Of a stretch of 33,000 bases of DNA, positions 1-9,907 are shown piece by piece (position 1 is the stretch's first letter; every line of letters starts with the position of its first letter). Where the stretch lies: the NCBI GenBank assembly GCA_031270285.1, contig JAISXY010000029.1, forward strand, positions 1 to 33,000, in the 5' to 3' direction. The position numbers and the translations under genes are program-made. Origin of the DNA: Campylobacteraceae bacterium (GTDB lineage: Bacteria > Campylobacterota > Campylobacteria > Campylobacterales > Campylobacteraceae). The notes beneath the pieces are model-generated. The model had not been told where the DNA came from. It saw only the letters and a program-made list of their open reading frames with translations, and did no database searches.

Positions 1-387
1 GAATCCAAAAAAAGTCAAAAAACAAATAGACGATAATTTCAAGTAAAAATGTATGTCTGTTTTTTTATTTTTCACTACTTTATTTATTGTATAAAGGTTT
101 TTGGATTCCCGCATGAAGCGGGAATGACGAAGGGAGGTTGGATTTCTGTTTTCATGGGAATAGCTAAGGAATGTTGGATTCCCGCATTCCTCGCAAATAT
201 CGTTTTTTGCAAAAACGATTACGCTCGCACGGGAATGACGGAGAGAATATAACATTTTGAATTTCCGCACTCTTGCCAACTTTGGAGACCCTCGGGTTTC
301 ACATTTTACGCTTTTTCAAAGAGCTTAACGCTTGCGATCAAAAACGGTTGAAGAGGTTGGCAAAAATAGAGAAAATATATTAGTTTA
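1..387. repeat. Left intergenic repeat region (dRS3-like palindromes)
   Basis: No convincing gene lies here; the 67-aa ORF at 49-252 only reads through repeats. The stretch holds a perfect hairpin at 105-125 (ATTCCCGC, 5-nt loop, GCGGGAAT). A long composite copy spans 178-236 (ATTCCCG...CGGGAAT) and contains an inner hairpin at 199-219 (ATCGTTTTT, 3-nt loop, AAAAACGAT). A decayed copy lies at 140-161. Bases 1-10 (GAATCCAAAA) look like the tail of another copy cut by the window edge. A separate 8-bp inverted repeat, TTGCCAAC (273-280) and GTTGGCAA (356-363), lies just beyond efp. No clear efp terminator is visible. Confidence 0.75.
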
Positions 388-951
388 TTATTTTACTTTC
401 TCCAAGTATTCTCCTCTTGTGGTATCTACTTTTACGGTATCTCCCTCAAGTACATGAAATGGCACTTGTATAACTGCGCCGCTTTCTAAAGTCGCAGGTT
501 TTCTGCCGCCTTGCGTATCGCCTTTAAAGTTTGGCGGCGTCTCTTTTATCTTATATTCTACAGTTTGCGGTATCTCAACATCAATAGCAATATCATTATG
601 AAAAAGTACATCTACCATCATGCCATCAAGCATCCACTTAATAAGTTCGCCCATCTGCTCTTCGGAAATAGCGACTTGCTCGTATGTAGCAGTATCCATA
701 AATTGCAGATTTTCGCCGTCATCATATAGATACTGCATCGTTTTTTGAATGAGATTTGGATGTTCACACTTATCGCCGGCATGAAAAGTTTTATCTATAA
801 CCTTACCATTTATGAAAGATTTGATCTTGGCTCTCACAAATGCAGGTCCTTTACCGGGCTTTACATGCTGATACTCTACTATTTTATATGGTACGCCGTC
901 TAACTCTATTTTTAACCCTTTTTTTAAATCGCCCATAGAATATGAAGCCAC
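388..951 (-). CDS. efp: Translation elongation factor P
   Basis: EF-P is a cytoplasmic, tRNA-shaped protein that binds between the ribosomal P and E sites and relieves stalling at polyproline stretches. At 187 aa it has the normal family length. The N-terminal KOW-like domain carries the exposed loop PGKG with Lys34, the residue that is modified in EF-Ps of the lysyl type. Two OB-fold domains follow, and the C-terminus ([12 protein letters not shown]) is typical. The start is GTG at 951, preceded by AGGAG 6-7 nt upstream, which fixes it. It follows serA after 17 nt on the same strand and probably ends the long operon. The modifying enzymes are not in the window. Identification is very secure. 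Confidence 0.97.
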   Translation of the reverse strand: MASYSMGDLKKGLKIELDGVPYKIVEYQHVKPGKGPAFVRAKIKSFINGKVIDKTFHAGDKCEHPNLIQKTMQYLYDDGENLQFMDTATYEQVAISEEQMGELIKWMLDGMMVDVLFHNDIAIDVEIPQTVEYKIKETPPNFKGDTQGGRKPATLESGAVIQVPFHVLEGDTVKVDTTRGEYLEKVK

Positions 952-968
952 TTTTTTCTCCTATTAAT

Positions 969-2552
969 TTATATATTTACGCTTTGCGCCCAAATACAAT
1001 TTGGAAGCTCATTTAGTTTTGTCAGAAGTTCTTTGCTTATATTTTGATCTATAAGTATAACCGCGAGCGCCAATCCATCGTTTCCGCGTCCCAAACGAAA
1101 ATCAGCTATATTTATCTCATTTTGCGCTAAAAGCGTACTTATAGATGCGATAACGCCGGGAACATCTCTGTTTTTAAATATAATCATTTTCCCTTTTGGC
1201 TTAAAATCTGTTTTAAACCCATTGATATTAACGATCCTCTGTTCATCTTCGCCAAATACCGTACCGCTGACTTCAGCTACGCCTTTATCGGTAGATATTT
1301 TGACAGTTACTTTATTGTTGTAACCGCTGACAGGTAAAACTTTTGAGCTTGTATCTATCTTTTTATCAGACGCCATATAACCGGCATTTACATAATTAAT
1401 ATTATCTCCCAAAGACTCTTTTAATGCCCCGACAATAGCAAAAGTTAAAAATGAATCCACATATTCGCTGATAGCCCCTTCACCCTCTACATGTATGCCT
1501 AAAATAGGTCGTTTATATATCTGCACTGCTAAAAAGCTTATTTTTTGTATAAGTTCAAGATATGGCGCTGTAGAGCTTGGTAAATCCTCTGTTTTAATAG
1601 GAAGATTGAGAGCGTTCGGATAACTAACTCCATGCACTGCCAATAGAGCCTGCTCTGCCGCCTGAATAGCAATCTTTTCTTGAGATTCAATCGTATTTGC
1701 ACCAAGATGAGGCGTTACCGTTACATTATCCAAATCTAAAATAGGATTATCAATGGAAGGCTCTTTAGAAAATACATCTATACCTGCAAATGCTATTTTG
1801 CCGCTTTTTAAACCCTCTGTTAAAGCCTCTTCATTATAGAGTCCTCCGCGCGCAACATTAATAAGTCTTACGCCGTCTTTCATTTTGGCAATTTCAGCTT
1901 TGTCTATTATATTAATAGTCTCTTTATTTTTTGGCGTATGAATAGTGATAAAATCGCATGCTAAAATATCGTCAAAATTTTCTGTATATGTCATGCCAAG
2001 TTCTGTTACTTTATTGTTTTGAATGTACGGATCATACGCTACAATATCCATGCCAAAAGCTTTAGCGCGTATGGCAACGCGGCTTCCTATATTGCCAAAT
2101 CCTATAACTCCAAGTTTTTTACCGAACAGTTCTACGCCGTACCATTTTTCACGCTTCCATACTCTATCTTGTTTTAAAGCGTTATGCGCATAGGGAAAAC
2201 TTCTCGCAGTTGAGAGAATATGCGTCATTGTGAGTTCTACGGCGGCTATTGTGTTTGCTGTCGGAACATTCATCGCAATCACGCCTCTTTTACTGCATTC
2301 GTCCAGATCCACATTGTCCACGCCTACACCAGCGCGTATAACCGCACTCAGTTTTTTGCCCGCATTTAAAAATTTTATATCCACATCTGTAGGACTTCTT
2401 GTTATGGCAACATCGGCATCTTCTATCAATTTGTACAACTTGTCTTTGGCTATTTCAGTCGCATCAATAACTTCTATATCGCTCTCTTTTTTTAACAGTT
2501 CAAAACCTTTTTCATGAATAGCATCGCATACAACAATCTTTTTTCGTTTCAC
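969..2552 (-). CDS. serA: D-3-phosphoglycerate dehydrogenase
   Basis: SerA oxidises 3-phosphoglycerate to 3-phosphohydroxypyruvate with NAD+, the first step of serine synthesis. The 527-aa length fits the long form: catalytic and Rossmann domains (about 1-310), an allosteric-substrate-binding domain (about 320-445) and a C-terminal ACT domain (about 455-527, starting near IIFKNRDVPGV). Visible residues are the nucleotide loop GFGNIG (151-156), Arg235 in NVARGG, Glu264 and His282 in PHLGAN, the usual Arg-Glu-His catalytic set. The ACT domain suggests serine feedback, as known for the family. The start is GTG at 2552, with AAGG 8 nt upstream. It lies 68 nt after rpsA with a hairpin between them; efp follows. 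Confidence 0.97.
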   Translation of the reverse strand: MKRKKIVVCDAIHEKGFELLKKESDIEVIDATEIAKDKLYKLIEDADVAITRSPTDVDIKFLNAGKKLSAVIRAGVGVDNVDLDECSKRGVIAMNVPTANTIAAVELTMTHILSTARSFPYAHNALKQDRVWKREKWYGVELFGKKLGVIGFGNIGSRVAIRAKAFGMDIVAYDPYIQNNKVTELGMTYTENFDDILACDFITIHTPKNKETINIIDKAEIAKMKDGVRLINVARGGLYNEEALTEGLKSGKIAFAGIDVFSKEPSIDNPILDLDNVTVTPHLGANTIESQEKIAIQAAEQALLAVHGVSYPNALNLPIKTEDLPSSTAPYLELIQKISFLAVQIYKRPILGIHVEGEGAISEYVDSFLTFAIVGALKESLGDNINYVNAGYMASDKKIDTSSKVLPVSGYNNKVTVKISTDKGVAEVSGTVFGEDEQRIVNINGFKTDFKPKGKMIIFKNRDVPGVIASISTLLAQNEINIADFRLGRGNDGLALAVILIDQNISKELLTKLNELPNCIWAQSVNI

Positions 2553-2580
2553 TTAAACAACCTTTGAAATTTTTTGCATG

Positions 2581-2615
2581 TAAAAGCCGTTTTAATATAC
2601 TTTATGCGGCTTTTA
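2581..2615 (-). terminator. Hairpin between rpsA and serA (terminator or attenuator)
   Basis: Perfect 9-bp arms, TAAAAGCCG (2581-2589) and CGGCTTTTA (2607-2615), enclose a 17-nt loop. On the minus strand the hairpin begins 5 nt after the rpsA stop and ends in CTTTTA, a short U-tract. This resembles a weak intrinsic terminator or processing site that would lower serA-efp relative to rpsA. The large loop and short U-tract keep confidence moderate. Confidence 0.5.
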
Positions 2616-2620
2616 TAAAT

Positions 2621-4300
2621 TTATTTTAGCTGGTCTTTGATAATATCGCCTAAAGTCATTTTATCGTCTTTATTTATCTCGTTCAAGACTTCTCTCTCTT
2701 TGATTCTGGACAGTCTTTTCACGGATAAGCGTATGCGGTTTTTCTTTTCGTCTATAAAAATTATCGCCGCTTCCAATTCGTCTCCGATTTTCAAATCGCC
2801 GATATTGAGATTTCCTAAATCCTCTTTACGAATAAGTGCATCTACACCATCTTCAAGCTCTACAAATAGACCAAAGTCTTTTATGTCAAGAATTTTACCT
2901 TTTACAATATTGCCGTTACTGTATTTTTTGGCATATTTTTGTATCGGACTCTCTTGAAGCTCTTTTTGGCTTAATGAGATTTTTTCATTTTCCCTATCTA
3001 TTTTAATAATTTTAACTTCAATCTCATCGCCTTCTTTAAACATATCTTTGCATCTCGCATTTCTATCCCATGAAGAGTCTTCATTATGCAGCAATCCTTC
3101 AATTGCGCCGATTTTAATAAATGCGCCGAAATTTGTGAGAGTAGTTACAGTGCCTTTTATTGTATCTCCCACTTTATGAGTTTTTGTAAAATCTTCAAAT
3201 GGTTTTGGAAGAATATTTTTCAAAGAGACGCGAAGTCGTCTATCTTTAATATCTATCTCTATAACCTCTACATTTATCTGCTGTCCTTCGCTTATATAAT
3301 CTTTAGGATGCTTGATATTTTTGTCCCATGAGATTTCAGATATATGTAAAAATCCTTCAACATCATTTCCCAAATCAACAAATGCGCCGTAAGGTTCTAT
3401 ATTGCTGACGGTTACCTGTATAACATCTTTTACTTCAAGCTGATCTTCTATCTCTTTCCATGGATCAGGCTGGGCTGATTTTATGGACAATGAAAGGTGT
3501 CTCTTCTCTTTATCGTAGCTGATAACTTTTACTAAAACTTTGTCATTTTCTTTATAAAATGAGCTTGGATTAACAGGACCTTTGTAGCTTATCTCGCTGT
3601 AATGAACAAGTCCATCCACTCCGCCTACATCTACAAACATGCCGTAAGTAGTGATTTTTTTAACTATACCCTCTATAAGCCCGTCTTTTTCCATTAGTTC
3701 TTGAATAATATCTTTTCGCTTTTTGCGTTCTTCATCTAAAAATTTTTTTCTGGAAACTACTATAGACTCTTTCTCTTTGTCTATTTTTAAAATAGAAACT
3801 TTGATATTTTTGCCGAGTAGTGCATGAGGATCTTTAGCGGCAACTTGGGAGCGCGGCATAAAAAACTCTATTCCATCGCTGTTTTCAACTATAAGACCGC
3901 CTTTATTTTTGCCGACAACTTTTACATCAAACAGATGATTGTCATTTTCATTAAAATTATCCATGAAGGCTTTTAGTTTCTCTTTTTTAAGAGCTTTTTT
4001 GTGAGAAACTATCGGTTTTTCATTTTTGAAACCTGTTACAACGACTTTTATAGTATCGCCCGTTTTATGAGTAAGGTTGCCGTCTGCATCTTTAATCTCA
4101 GAAAGATAAAGTCTTCCTTCGCTCTTTTTGCCTACGTCCACCAATACAATATCGTCTCTAATCTCTACGATAACGCCGTCTATCGCTACTTCGTTGTCGG
4201 TCTCTTTTTCATACTCATCAAGCATTGCAGCAAAATTTTCTTCTTCTGTAAATTCTACGGCTTCGCTGTTTTGAACATTATTGTTCACCTCTTTTGCCAT
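2621..4300 (-). CDS. rpsA: 30S ribosomal protein S1
   Basis: S1 binds mRNA leader regions and delivers them to the 30S subunit. The 559-aa length is close to the E. coli protein (557). Six successive S1/OB repeats can be followed through recurring signatures such as GMFVDVGGVDGLVHYSEIS, GAFVDLGNDVEGFLHISEIS, GAFIKIGAIEGLLH and GLFVELEDGVDALIRKED. The first two repeats are the more diverged, ribosome-anchoring ones. ATG at 4300 is preceded by AAGGA with good spacing. The gene sits 66 nt after ispH and has its own likely promoter overlapping the ispH stop codon, consistent with the high demand for S1. Confidence 0.97.
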   Translation of the reverse strand: MAKEVNNNVQNSEAVEFTEEENFAAMLDEYEKETDNEVAIDGVIVEIRDDIVLVDVGKKSEGRLYLSEIKDADGNLTHKTGDTIKVVVTGFKNEKPIVSHKKALKKEKLKAFMDNFNENDNHLFDVKVVGKNKGGLIVENSDGIEFFMPRSQVAAKDPHALLGKNIKVSILKIDKEKESIVVSRKKFLDEERKKRKDIIQELMEKDGLIEGIVKKITTYGMFVDVGGVDGLVHYSEISYKGPVNPSSFYKENDKVLVKVISYDKEKRHLSLSIKSAQPDPWKEIEDQLEVKDVIQVTVSNIEPYGAFVDLGNDVEGFLHISEISWDKNIKHPKDYISEGQQINVEVIEIDIKDRRLRVSLKNILPKPFEDFTKTHKVGDTIKGTVTTLTNFGAFIKIGAIEGLLHNEDSSWDRNARCKDMFKEGDEIEVKIIKIDRENEKISLSQKELQESPIQKYAKKYSNGNIVKGKILDIKDFGLFVELEDGVDALIRKEDLGNLNIGDLKIGDELEAAIIFIDEKKNRIRLSVKRLSRIKEREVLNEINKDDKMTLGDIIKDQLK

Positions 4301-4365
4301 TATTTTCCTTTTGATGTGGTTGATCTATTCGTCTCTTTTAAGAACAAAACGAATTCGAAACGTAT

Positions 4366-4371
4366 ATTATA
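4366..4371 (-). promoter_or_regulatory. Putative rpsA promoter -10 box
   Basis: A perfect TATAAT on the minus strand overlaps the ispH stop codon (context AAGTATAATATACG) and would start transcription about 59 nt upstream of rpsA. No -35 is evident, which is usual for sigma70 promoters in Campylobacterota. It would let rpsA be expressed above the level of the upstream operon. Confidence 0.5.
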
Positions 4372-5200
4372 CTTTAATTTCTCTGATTTTTTCAATAATT
4401 TTTTCAATAATCCAATCAGGAGTTGATGCGCCCGCTGTTATTCCGCATATTTTCTTACCACAAAACCACGATAAATTCAACTCTCCCTCGTTTTCTACAA
4501 GAAAACTGTCTTTGCAATATTCTTTAACAATTCCATATAACTGTTTTGTATTTGAAGAGTTTTTTCCGCCTATAACTATAACGATATCGGTTTCCATTGC
4601 CAATTCGCGGGCAGCATCCTGATTTTCTAAAGTTGCATTGCAGATAGTATTAAAAACTCTTACTTCCGTGCATGTTTCTACTAAAAAATTTACAATTTTT
4701 AAAAATTCATTCACGCTGCGCGTAGTCTGCGATACAAGAGCCGTCTTTTTGCCGAGATTTATTCCTTGCAACTCTTTTATATCCAACACAACATATACGT
4801 TATCATGTACGCTGTAACTTTTCACTCCTTTTACTTCGGGGTGATTTTTATCGCCGAAAATAATAATCGTATAACCTTTTTCACTCATCTCTTTGCAAAT
4901 TTTTTGAGGTTTTGTAACAAAAGGACATGTGGCGTCTATTATTTCAATGCCAGATTTTTTGAGGCTCTCCAACTCCTCTTTTTGAATACCATGTGTGCGG
5001 ATAATCGCCTTTTTGATACCTTGCGCATCTTCTATGCTGTTTAATGTACCTACGCTAAAATTATTTTTTAGCCTTAAAATCTCTTCATTATTATGTATCA
5101 AAGGTCCTATAGTAAAAGCACCGGGTGCGCTTTGAGCAATATTTATCGCTCTTTTTACGCCAAAGCAGAAACCATAACTTTTAGCAAGTTTTATCTTCAC
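4367..5200 (-). CDS. ispH: 4-hydroxy-3-methylbut-2-enyl diphosphate reductase
   Basis: IspH (LytB) is the 4Fe-4S enzyme that reduces HMBPP to IPP and DMAPP, the last step of the MEP isoprenoid pathway. The 277-aa protein has the three conserved cluster cysteines Cys12 (GFCFGVKRA), Cys92 (DATCPFV) and Cys187 (NTICNAT). The substrate-binding residues His36, His70, His120 and Glu122 are also present. The start is GTG at 5200, overlapping by one base the aroA stop (TAGTG), so translation is probably coupled to aroA. AAAGG lies about 8 nt upstream. The position between aroA and rpsA matches the C. jejuni order. Confidence 0.96.
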   Translation of the reverse strand: MKIKLAKSYGFCFGVKRAINIAQSAPGAFTIGPLIHNNEEILRLKNNFSVGTLNSIEDAQGIKKAIIRTHGIQKEELESLKKSGIEIIDATCPFVTKPQKICKEMSEKGYTIIIFGDKNHPEVKGVKSYSVHDNVYVVLDIKELQGINLGKKTALVSQTTRSVNEFLKIVNFLVETCTEVRVFNTICNATLENQDAARELAMETDIVIVIGGKNSSNTKQLYGIVKEYCKDSFLVENEGELNLSWFCGKKICGITAGASTPDWIIEKIIEKIREIKV

Positions 5201-6474
5201 TATTCAACCTTTGTAAATCTGCTCAAAATATTAATAAAATTAGGAAACGATGTATTTATACACTCTGTATCAGTTATCTCTCCGCCGCAGTTTAAAGCCG
5301 CTATGGCAAAACTCATAGCAATTCTATGGTCGCCGAAACTATCTACCTTAAACGGTTTAAATCTGCCGCCGACTACGCTGTATCCATCTTCAGTTTCGCT
5401 CGCTTTGATGCCGCAAAGTTTCAAGTTTTGCACTACCGTTTTTATTCTATCGCTCTCTTTAACGCGCAGCTCTTTTGCATTTTCAACTCTGCTGACGCCC
5501 TCTGCGCATGCAAAAGCTATGGAAAGCGCAGGCAGTTCGTCTATAAGCCATGAGATATTTTCTTTTACATGTACGGCTTTTAACGGCGCATAAGAGATAA
5601 CGATATCTCCAACGCTCTCAAACTTATCATCTGTCTGGATAAACTTCACAACAGCGCCCATTTTTGCCAAAATATTATATGCTTCAATGCGCGTTTTATT
5701 TAAAAGCGTATTTTTTAATACAACGCTGCTATTTGGAGTAAGAGCGGCGGCAACGGCAAAGAAAAATGCGCTTGAAGGATCGGCTGGTACGGTGATTTTT
5801 AAAGGCATTAAAGGTTTTTTGCATGGATATATGGCGATACTATCGTTATCAATTTCTATCTTCGCACCCATGCCTTTTAATATTCGTTCGGTATGATCGC
5901 GGGAAAGTTCGCTCTCTTTGAAAAAACTCGGCGTATCGTTTTTGGAATTTAGGGCGGCTAATATAAGCGCTGATTTGACTTGTGCCGAAGATATGGGACT
6001 TTTATAATCAAATGATTTTAATTTTGCTCCTCTTACGCTGATGGGAGGCAAATTGCCATTATTTCGCCCGTCAATTACTGCGCCTACGCTTTTTAAAGGA
6101 TCGGCAACTCTTCTCATGGGGCGCGAAGCAAGATATTTATCGCCATGCAGCACGAAAAAACCTTCCATAGAACTTAAAAATCCCATCAAAATGCGCATGC
6201 TTGTTCCCGAATTGCCGCAATCAAGGACAGTTGATGGTTCCGTAATTTTATTTGGCGGCGTTATATACAAAATACCATTCTCATCTTTCACAACCGCACC
6301 CAAAGCTTTTATGACATTTAACGTGCAGATAGTATCTTCAGCGCGCAGAAAATTTTTGATAACGGAAGTCTTGTCGCTTAAAAGCGAAAATATCGCGCAT
6401 CTGTGAGAAATTGATTTATCCGGCGCAATATCTTTGATCGTCAGATTAAATGCATCGGCTTTATTTACTCTCAT
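5200..6474 (-). CDS. aroA: 3-phosphoshikimate 1-carboxyvinyltransferase (EPSP synthase, class II-like)
   Basis: AroA joins shikimate-3-phosphate and PEP to make EPSP, step six of the shikimate pathway and the target of glyphosate. The 424-aa protein shows the active-site motif DKSISHR (19-25), NSGTSMR (88-94), SAQVK (163-167), RDHTE (192-196), NKTR (259-262) and KESDR near the C-terminus. The GNSGTSMR loop, in place of the LGNAGTAMR of class I enzymes, together with SAQxK, RxHxE and NxTR, points to the class II group, many members of which tolerate glyphosate. The start ATG overlaps the pheT stop by 4 nt (ATGA), showing tight operon coupling. Confidence 0.96.
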   Translation of the reverse strand: MRVNKADAFNLTIKDIAPDKSISHRCAIFSLLSDKTSVIKNFLRAEDTICTLNVIKALGAVVKDENGILYITPPNKITEPSTVLDCGNSGTSMRILMGFLSSMEGFFVLHGDKYLASRPMRRVADPLKSVGAVIDGRNNGNLPPISVRGAKLKSFDYKSPISSAQVKSALILAALNSKNDTPSFFKESELSRDHTERILKGMGAKIEIDNDSIAIYPCKKPLMPLKITVPADPSSAFFFAVAAALTPNSSVVLKNTLLNKTRIEAYNILAKMGAVVKFIQTDDKFESVGDIVISYAPLKAVHVKENISWLIDELPALSIAFACAEGVSRVENAKELRVKESDRIKTVVQNLKLCGIKASETEDGYSVVGGRFKPFKVDSFGDHRIAMSFAIAALNCGGEITDTECINTSFPNFINILSRFTKVE

Positions 6475-8807
6475 CGCATTTTGACTTTCAGTTTTGATAA
6501 AAGAGCATTTAGTATCTGCTCTACAAAACCGTTAATCTCAGTTTCTACAAAAGTTTTTTCTTCGGGTATAAAAACAAGCGTCAAAGTAAGACTTTCGTTA
6601 TCTCCCAAAGAGTCGTCCGTGTAAATGTCTATCGGATAAAACTCTTTAAGTTCTTTGGGCGCATGTAATTTTAAACACTCTGATATTTCGGCGTAAGGCA
6701 GATTTTTTGGCACAAGAATACTCAAATCCCTTGATACGCTCGGCAGTTTAGAGTAAACTTTAGCTCTTTTTCGCTCAAAAGGCAGCATATCAAAATCTAC
6801 TTCGCAAATATAAGTGCGCATTAAATCATACTCTTTTTCTGCTGCTATTCTTGCTATAAAACCTGTCGTTTTGCCGTTTATTATTATCTCTCCATATTCA
6901 TAAGGACTGTAAAATTTACTGTTCGGCAGAGCTTTTTTTATTTGAAAACCGCCCAATATTAAAGCCATCTTTTGCGCAAAGAGAGCAAAATTAAACTCAT
7001 TTGGTTTGCCGCGATTTATCATACTTGGTTTTTCGCTTTGTCCTGAAGCGATAAAAGTCATAACAACTTTTTCATTCCGTTTTGCATCAAATACTTTACC
7101 CAACTCAAAAAGGCAGACGCTTTTTCTTCCCGCTTTTATGTTGTTACTTACGGCTTCCGTTAGATTCAGCGCACATGTAGTGCGAAGCGTATCAAGCTCA
7201 ACCGTTATGGGATTTAAAATATCAAGCTTCTCTTCTACGCACTCAAAACCATAAAGTTCCTGTTTCGTTCTTTGAGTAAATATATAATGCACGCTTTCAA
7301 AAAATCCGGCCGCAATAGCTTTATAGCGGTAAAATTTTCTTTTTTCAAAATCCTTATAAACTCTATTTGTACGGTTTGCCTCTGTAAATATAAGAGGTTT
7401 TGCCTCTATATTGTCAATACCGACTATCCTTACAATCTCTTCGCAAATATCATGTATATTTTCTATATCATGACGAAACGGCGGTATATCTATAACCATT
7501 ACATTCTGTTCCGCCTTAAATACGGAATTAAAGCATAGATTTTTAAGTATTGTAATAATCTCATTTTTTGGTATCTCTACGCCTATTATGGAGTATATGT
7601 CGTCAAAATTGACACTTATCTGCCGTAAAAGCTTTTTTTCCGCAGTATGTTGAGTACCCGTCAAAATGCCGACTTTTGATATTTTGCTTAAAAAAAGAGT
7701 TAAATAGTTAATACCAAAATTAAGATTTGGTTCGCTGCCTCTTAATGACCTGAATAATATTTCATCTGAATTTTTTATATTGCGCGCCCCATTTGAAGCT
7801 ATTTGAGCGGGATTTGCAAAACTTGCTTCTAAAATTATGAGTTCGTCATTATCGTTTGGTTTTGAGAAATTTTCCTGTGAAATGCCTATATAAGAGAGTC
7901 GTTCTTTACCCCATACGGCATCAAGAGAATTGTCGTCTTTTTTAATAGTAACGGTTAATTTATCATTCTCATTTTTTTGAAATGCGTCAGTTCTGTAAGC
8001 TCTTAAAACAACGCCTGTAGAGTGTGTGGCATATGCTAAATATTTCTCCAAAACGGTATCTGTTTTAATTTCAGCCATACCAAGATACAGATCCATAATA
8101 ACGCATGGTTTCAACTCTTTTATCAAAACTGCTTTATATACCAGAGATGAATCTATAGCGCCGTTAATATTTAAATCTAAAATACGGCCTATGCCCGTCT
8201 GGCTTAAATCTTCCGCAGCTTCCTTTGCAGGCAGATTGACTTTTGTATTATAAACTGCGCCAAGATCTCTTGCTATACCGTAAATACTAAGGCAGTCGCC
8301 ACGGTTTGGCGTCAGTTCTATCTCAATAGCATCGTCTTTAAATTCAGGTACTTCATGTAGCGGCGCACCCGGACTTAAAGAGAGTAAGGCGCTGTCTATT
8401 ACCATTATGCCGTCATTTGTTTTAGGATAGCCAAGCTCTGTAGAAGAGCATATCATGCCGCATGATTTTACGCCTCTTAATTCTGTCTCTTTTATCTTTA
8501 AACCATTCGGCAGTATGCAGCCTGCAAGAGCCACCGGGACCAATTGTCCCGCTTCTACATTTTTTGCGCCGCAGACTATTTGAACAGGCTCTTTTTCTCC
8601 AATATCAACCATACAGATACTGAGTTTTTCAGCATTCGGATGCTGCGATTTCGCTTTAACAACTCCTGCAACACAGTTTTTCGGCATACTGTATGATGTA
8701 ACCGAAGCTACTTCAAGTCCTATTTTATTAAGAGTTTTGCAGAGTTCGTCCGTACTTACCGAACTTAAATTTATCCACTCATTCAGCCAATTTCTTGTAA
8801 TTATCAT
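6471..8807 (-). CDS. pheT: Phenylalanyl-tRNA synthetase beta subunit
   Basis: PheT is the large subunit of the alpha2-beta2 enzyme that charges tRNA-Phe. At 778 aa it is full length. It has the N-terminal module ([11 protein letters not shown]), an EMAP/OB-type tRNA-binding domain (about 40-150, with CGAKNV), the B3/4 region that holds the editing site in the family, the B5 region (about 390-470), a catalytic-like core, and a C-terminal anticodon-binding FDX-ACB domain (starting around [16 protein letters not shown]). The start ATG overlaps the pheS stop by 4 nt (ATGA), and the end overlaps aroA in the same way. The middle part is more diverged than the ends, as is common for PheT in this phylum. 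Confidence 0.96.
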   Translation of the reverse strand: MIITRNWLNEWINLSSVSTDELCKTLNKIGLEVASVTSYSMPKNCVAGVVKAKSQHPNAEKLSICMVDIGEKEPVQIVCGAKNVEAGQLVPVALAGCILPNGLKIKETELRGVKSCGMICSSTELGYPKTNDGIMVIDSALLSLSPGAPLHEVPEFKDDAIEIELTPNRGDCLSIYGIARDLGAVYNTKVNLPAKEAAEDLSQTGIGRILDLNINGAIDSSLVYKAVLIKELKPCVIMDLYLGMAEIKTDTVLEKYLAYATHSTGVVLRAYRTDAFQKNENDKLTVTIKKDDNSLDAVWGKERLSYIGISQENFSKPNDNDELIILEASFANPAQIASNGARNIKNSDEILFRSLRGSEPNLNFGINYLTLFLSKISKVGILTGTQHTAEKKLLRQISVNFDDIYSIIGVEIPKNEIITILKNLCFNSVFKAEQNVMVIDIPPFRHDIENIHDICEEIVRIVGIDNIEAKPLIFTEANRTNRVYKDFEKRKFYRYKAIAAGFFESVHYIFTQRTKQELYGFECVEEKLDILNPITVELDTLRTTCALNLTEAVSNNIKAGRKSVCLFELGKVFDAKRNEKVVMTFIASGQSEKPSMINRGKPNEFNFALFAQKMALILGGFQIKKALPNSKFYSPYEYGEIIINGKTTGFIARIAAEKEYDLMRTYICEVDFDMLPFERKRAKVYSKLPSVSRDLSILVPKNLPYAEISECLKLHAPKELKEFYPIDIYTDDSLGDNESLTLTLVFIPEEKTFVETEINGFVEQILNALLSKLKVKMR

Positions 8808-9796
8808 TTAAATTGCTCCAATAATCGTAAATCTCCCTCAAATAATGAGCGTAAATCGGGAACGCCGCATAAAAGCATTGCGAATCGTTCTATGCCAAGA
8901 CCAAACGCATATCCGCTCACATTTTTATAACCTACAGCTTTAAATACATTCGGATCAACCGTGCCGCAGCCTAATATCTCAAGCCAACCTGTATTTTTAC
9001 ATACCCTGCAGCCTTTTCCATGACAAAAAATGCAGCTTATATCCACTTCGGCGCTCGGCTCGGTAAAAGGGAAAAAGCTTGGACGGAAACGCACCGCTAC
9101 ATCGCCAAACATATGTTTTAAAAACTCTTCCAGTATAGATTTTAAATTTGCAAACGATACTGCGCCTTTTTTATCAACAACAAGCCCTTCTATTTGATGG
9201 AACATCGGCGTATGAGTCAAATCAAGGTCTGGTCTGAAAACAGAACCCGGACATATCATGCGAATGGGAGGTTTTTGCGAAAGCATTGTTCTTATCTGAA
9301 CAGGCGAAGTATGCGTTCTTAAAAGGGATCCGTCTTTAAAATAAAATGTATCCTGCATATCGCGCGCAGGATGAAATTTAGGCAAATTTAAAGCTTCAAA
9401 ATTATGAAAATCATCTTCTACCAAAGGACCGTCTTCTATAGAAAAATTAAGCGATACAAAATACTCTATAACTCTATCCATTGTACTCATGACGGGGTGC
9501 AGTGCGCCTACGCCGGAGATATTTCCATAAAGACTTATATCAACAGCGTCTTTCTTTAAAGCGTCAGTAGCCTCCCTGTTTTCCAAAAACTCTTTTTTTG
9601 TCTTTAAAAGAGCTGTAAATTTCTCCTTGGTTTCATTCACTTTTGCGGCAAATGCTATTTTTTCATCACCTTCCAATGTTTTCAGTTTTGTAAATTCTGA
9701 TGCAAAATAGCCTTTTTTACCGAAAACTTCAATGCGCAATCTCTCAAGTTCTTTGATATTTTCGCACTCTTGTATCTCTTTTTCTAACGGTTCCAA
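8804..9796 (-). CDS. pheS: Phenylalanyl-tRNA synthetase alpha subunit
   Basis: PheS is the catalytic subunit that activates phenylalanine and transfers it to tRNA-Phe. The 330-aa protein has an N-terminal coiled coil (about 1-80) and the class II core: [12 protein letters not shown], the motif 2 region [21 protein letters not shown] (183-203), [12 protein letters not shown] and motif 3 GLGIERFAM (299-307). Cys255, Cys258, Cys263 and Cys266 form a zinc-like cluster. The start is TTG at 9796: an in-frame TAA lies just upstream and no ATG or GTG lies between, while AAGG sits about 8 nt before TTG. It is the first gene of the operon, with a promoter upstream, divergent from the HIT gene. Confidence 0.96.
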   Translation of the reverse strand: MEPLEKEIQECENIKELERLRIEVFGKKGYFASEFTKLKTLEGDEKIAFAAKVNETKEKFTALLKTKKEFLENREATDALKKDAVDISLYGNISGVGALHPVMSTMDRVIEYFVSLNFSIEDGPLVEDDFHNFEALNLPKFHPARDMQDTFYFKDGSLLRTHTSPVQIRTMLSQKPPIRMICPGSVFRPDLDLTHTPMFHQIEGLVVDKKGAVSFANLKSILEEFLKHMFGDVAVRFRPSFFPFTEPSAEVDISCIFCHGKGCRVCKNTGWLEILGCGTVDPNVFKAVGYKNVSGYAFGLGIERFAMLLCGVPDLRSLFEGDLRLLEQFK

Positions 9797-9828
9797 ATAA
9801 CTGCCTTATGTATGGATTTTAAAAGGTG

Positions 9829-9834
9829 ATTGTA
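9829..9834 (-). promoter_or_regulatory. Putative -10 of the pheS operon
   Basis: TACAAT on the minus strand (context TGAATACAATCACC) lies about 32 nt before the pheS TTG and would give a 5' leader of roughly 25 nt. No attenuator-type leader peptide or T-box is visible in the 111-bp divergent region, so the operon appears not to use classical pheST attenuation. Confidence 0.4.
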
Positions 9835-9873
9835 TTCAAAATTTAATTATAAAGAGTTAAAGCAAAAATAGTT

Positions 9874-9879
9874 TATACT
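9874..9879 (+). promoter_or_regulatory. Putative -10 of the HIT gene
   Basis: TATACT in the context AGTTTATACTC lies 28 nt upstream of the HIT start codon, with the strong ribosome site AAAAGGAG between. Upstream sequence is AT-rich with A/T tracts, as is typical of Campylobacterota sigma70 promoters. Confidence 0.45.
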
Positions 9880-9907
9880 CTTTGAAAAACTTTTAAAAGG
9901 AGCAGAC

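Noticed and set aside
49-252. 67-aa plus-strand ORF at the left edge
   Set aside because: It only reads through the palindromic repeats; no ribosome site and no protein-like pattern.
4001-4426. 141-aa ORF opposite rpsA, and the many other shadow ORFs (for example 16931-17602, 25307-25720)
   Set aside because: They lie antisense to confident genes and have low-complexity Phe/Ile/Ser-rich sequences typical of reverse reading.
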